Source: an uncultured Chlamydiae bacterium (GTDB lineage: Bacteria; Chlamydiota; Chlamydiia; Chlamydiales; Rhabdochlamydiaceae). Taken from it: a stretch of DNA of 6,710 bases. The stretch spans positions 1 to 6,710 of the forward strand of contig CAMFJP010000077.1 in NCBI GenBank assembly GCA_945957075.1, written 5' to 3'. The notes under the pieces are model-generated. The model saw only the letters and a list, made by a program, of their open reading frames with translations. It had not been told where the DNA came from and ran no database searches. The position numbers and the translations under genes were made by a program. Below are positions 5,060-6,710 of this stretch, piece after piece (the stretch's first letter is position 1; every line of letters starts with the position of its first letter).

Positions 5060-6382
5060 ATGAAACGTCTTTACTGTCTTTTTCTGGCTTGCATGGGCTC
5101 TCTTTGGGGAAATCATGAATATCCACTCGTCATCTTAGGTGGCGGTGTGGGGGCGCTGACCGCGGCAACGTATGCTGCAAGATCAGGCATTGAGCCTTTA
5201 GTGGTTGAGGGAAAAATGCCAGGAGGTGCGTTGATGCAGTCTCATAGCATACAAAATTGGCCTGGTGAGCTTGATATTTCCGGGGCAGAATTCATGGAAA
5301 AATTGCGTAAGCAAGCTGTGAGTAATGGAGCCAAAATTGTTGCTGAAGAGGTTGTCGGGGTAGATTTTAGCAAGACGCCTTTTACAATTAAGTTAGCTTC
5401 TGTGTATGACAAGAATGTAGTGCGTACTGTGAATGCAAATACATGCATTATTGCTATGGGATCAGAGCCTAATCGGTTAGGAGTTCCAGGAGAAAATACG
5501 TATTGGGCATCAGGTGTTCATACATGCGCTGTTTGTGACGGAGCTTTGTATAAAGATAAGGTTGTGGCTGTTGTGGGAGGAGGGGATGCTGCTGTCACAG
5601 AGGCGCATTATCTTGCAAAAAAGGCAAAAAAGGTTTTTGTGATTGTGAGAAAGGGCGAGTTTCGAGGTAAAGAAATCAAACGAAGACAAGAGCTTATTCA
5701 GTTAGATAATGTAGAGGTTCTTTATCACACGGTAGTTCATAAGGTTTTAGGAGGGGAGTTTGCGTTAGATCGACTTTTTGTAGAGGATGTGCTTTCCAAA
5801 AAAACGTATGAATTACCTGTTGACGGTCTGTTTTTGGCTATTGGAGCTACACCGAATTCACAACTATTTCAAAGTGTACTAGACGTTGATGACAAAGGAT
5901 ATATTGTTCTTCATAAAGATCAAGAGACCTCAAAAAAAGGGGTGTTTGCAATTGGAGACATTGTTGATCCTAAGTACAAACAGGCACTTGGCGCATCAAG
6001 AGATGGTGCAATTGCAGCATTGCAGGCTGAGATGATGCTAACGCAAAAAAAACAAAAGGAAAAGGAAGGGGTAGAGGAGATTACCTCTTTTGCAGATTTT
6101 CAAATGGCTCTAAAAAACAGTACAGGGCCCATTTTTGTCGATGTGTATGCTACATGGTGTGGTCCTTGTCATATGGTCTTTCCTATTTTTGAATCCGCAA
6201 GCCAACGTCTGTCTGGAAAGGTGCGGTTTTTAAAGGTCAATGCTGAAGTTGTCGAAGAGGTTGCAGCTAAATATCATGTGCAGCAGTTGCCCTCTTTGCT
6301 TGTCTTTGATAAAAATGGCGGCCTTATTGAAAAAAAGATAGGAGTACAGCCTATTGCTCAATTCCTACAAAATTATAAATAA
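5060..6382 (+). CDS. trxB: Thioredoxin reductase-thioredoxin fusion with N-terminal export/anchor segment
   Basis: A 440-residue fusion. The start at 5060 is chosen because GGAG lies five bases upstream, and the in-frame ATG at 5006 lies inside the promoter. Residues 1-17 (KR, then a hydrophobic run to about G17) precede the usual TrxB N-terminus and look like a signal peptide or anchor, although the hydrophobic core is short. The reductase spans about 20-325: FAD-binding GGGVGA (27-32), redox pair C156/C159 in CAVCDGA, NADPH-binding GGGDAA (173-178), a basic RKGEFRG loop (197-203) in place of the usual HRRDxFRA, and the second FAD motif AIGDIVDPKYKQA (297-309). A lysine-rich linker (329-340) leads to a thioredoxin domain (341-440) with WCGPC (366-370) and cis-Pro P411. 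The enzyme would pass electrons from NADPH through FAD and C156/C159 to its own thioredoxin. Such fusions are known, for example in Mycobacterium leprae. Location outside the cytosol is inferred and would raise the question of an NADPH source. Confidence 0.93.
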   Translation: MKRLYCLFLACMGSLWGNHEYPLVILGGGVGALTAATYAARSGIEPLVVEGKMPGGALMQSHSIQNWPGELDISGAEFMEKLRKQAVSNGAKIVAEEVVGVDFSKTPFTIKLASVYDKNVVRTVNANTCIIAMGSEPNRLGVPGENTYWASGVHTCAVCDGALYKDKVVAVVGGGDAAVTEAHYLAKKAKKVFVIVRKGEFRGKEIKRRQELIQLDNVEVLYHTVVHKVLGGEFALDRLFVEDVLSKKTYELPVDGLFLAIGATPNSQLFQSVLDVDDKGYIVLHKDQETSKKGVFAIGDIVDPKYKQALGASRDGAIAALQAEMMLTQKKQKEKEGVEEITSFADFQMALKNSTGPIFVDVYATWCGPCHMVFPIFESASQRLSGKVRFLKVNAEVVEEVAAKYHVQQLPSLLVFDKNGGLIEKKIGVQPIAQFLQNYK

Positions 6383-6460
6383 TAGACATCGCTTTTTGGC
6401 AGTTTTAAAATCACAAGTGCTATCAAGCAAAGTAAGTTCCGCAAGATGTCTAACGCCAAA
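6383..6460. repeat. Interleaved inverted repeats after the fusion gene
   Basis: Directly after the trxB-trx stop, TAGACATC (6383-6390) has a perfect complement GATGTCTA at 6445-6452, and TTTGGC (6395-6400) has a complement GCCAAA at 6455-6460. The order a-b-a'-b' would permit a pseudoknot-like fold with a long (44-base) middle region in the transcript. The pairs are short and could be chance; no known RNA family is recognised. Confidence 0.3.
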
Positions 6461-6498
6461 CGCGCTCACATGTTACCGTGTGAGCGCGCATTGTTTTT
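6461..6498 (+). terminator. Rho-independent terminator of the trxB-trx gene
   Basis: A perfect 10-bp GC-rich stem, CGCGCTCACA (6461-6470) with TGTGAGCGCG (6479-6488), can be extended by a G-U and a G-C pair to leave a TTAC loop, and is followed by TTGTTTTT (6491-6498). It lies about 80 bases after the fusion gene. The other side carries only a short TTTGG on the - strand, but the same stem may also help end the converging frame, whose stop codon (6499-6497) overlaps the T-run. Confidence 0.85.
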
Positions 6499-6709
6499 AA
6501 GCGTATGCAGTTGACGGTCTAGTTGCTTGTCTCGTTGAAGGATTCCTTACTTGGCTACCTGTCCTTGTTCCAAAGGAAACAGGATAAGGTCTTGTTCCTG
6601 CAAAGGTTGCAGGTAGGGTTCTGGAACGCATGCGAGCAGATTCTGTTGGCTGTCTCGGTGCTAAGTAGTGTCCAGGTCTACTTTGTGGGTAGAGAGGGAC
6701 GCTAATTGT
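6497..6709 (-). CDS. C-terminal end of an unidentified Arg/Thr/Pro/Ser-rich protein (partial)
   Basis: A - strand frame is open from the right edge for 70 codons and stops at TAA (6499-6497), right beside the hairpin at 6461-6488. The residues are strongly biased to R, T, P, S and A, with few acidic residues, and show an imperfect internal repeat: LPATFAGTR followed by YPVSFGTRT, then TGSQVRNPSTRQATRPSTAYA at the end shortened in pattern to x-TR/S-x units. Codons (AGA, ACA, CCT, TCT) fit the neighbouring genes. A hydrophobic + strand frame over the same bases (6523-6705) has no ribosome binding site and looks like its shadow. The start lies outside the window and I do not recognise the protein. 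A disordered, basic tail is the only description I can support; coding status is likely but not certain. Confidence 0.55.
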   Translation of the reverse strand, partial: TISVPLYPQSRPGHYLAPRQPTESARMRSRTLPATFAGTRPYPVSFGTRTGSQVRNPSTRQATRPSTAYA

Positions 6710-6710
6710 T

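Noticed and set aside
5081..5092. Lipoprotein cleavage site (FLAC) in the trxB-trx N-terminus
   Set aside because: The -3 and -2 residues (F, L) do not fit a lipobox and the hydrophobic stretch before the cysteine is too short.
6045..6053. Classic -1 ribosomal frameshift heptamer (A AAA AAC) in the fusion linker
   Set aside because: The heptamer letters are present but out of phase with the reading frame (the C is the first base of its codon), so standard -1 frameshifting does not apply; only simple slippage on the A run remains possible.
6523..6705. + strand frame of 60 codons (hydrophobic, partial)
   Set aside because: No Shine-Dalgarno is seen, and it is antisense to the repetitive - strand frame, whose internal repeats and codon choice look more like real coding sequence.

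Overview
The window looks like a chromosomal segment from a member of the Chlamydiae, most likely an environmental (Parachlamydia/Simkania/Waddlia-like) lineage. This is an inference from gene content, not a search. The pointers are the block gmk, then a small protein, then metG, which I recall from Chlamydia trachomatis as CT030-CT031-CT032; a short MetRS without a C-terminal tRNA-binding domain; and a thioredoxin reductase with a CAVC redox motif of the chlamydial type. Base composition is moderate to AT-rich. There are no RNA genes, insertion sequences or CRISPR arrays, and the bulk of the window is ordinary housekeeping DNA.

Left part (1-1818, + strand): a possible tail of an upstream gene (stop at 38-40), a near-consensus sigma-70-type promoter (86-114), then a tight operon: yicC (133-987), gmk (994-1593) and a 74-residue protein (1594-1818). 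The order yicC-gmk-rpoZ is a classic bacterial arrangement (for example yloC/gmk/rpoZ in Bacillus), and the third protein resembles a divergent RNA polymerase omega subunit.

Middle part (1810-3725, - strand): metG (3447-1810) is preceded by a second omega-like small gene (3641-3453) five bases upstream. The two small proteins are paralogues (28 of 54 aligned positions identical, no gaps) and sit in inverted orientation on either side of metG. The 3' ends of metG and the first copy overlap by nine bases. Upstream of the second copy lies a three-arm repeat (3681-3725) that can form two mutually exclusive hairpins.

Right part (3735-6710): two divergent genes share a short intergenic region with facing, interleaved promoter candidates. 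On the - strand is a secreted protein with two bacterial SH3-like domains and an unfamiliar C-terminal domain (4922-3735). On the + strand is a natural fusion of thioredoxin reductase and thioredoxin with an apparent N-terminal export or anchor segment (5060-6382). Together they suggest cell-envelope work, plausibly envelope redox in the case of the fusion. The fusion is followed by a strong hairpin terminator (6461-6498), and a converging - strand reading frame with an Arg/Thr/Pro/Ser-rich tail runs off the right edge (6709-6497).

The most notable items are the exported-looking reductase-thioredoxin fusion and the duplicated omega-like genes around metG. I see no clear multi-gene defence, secretion or mobile system here.
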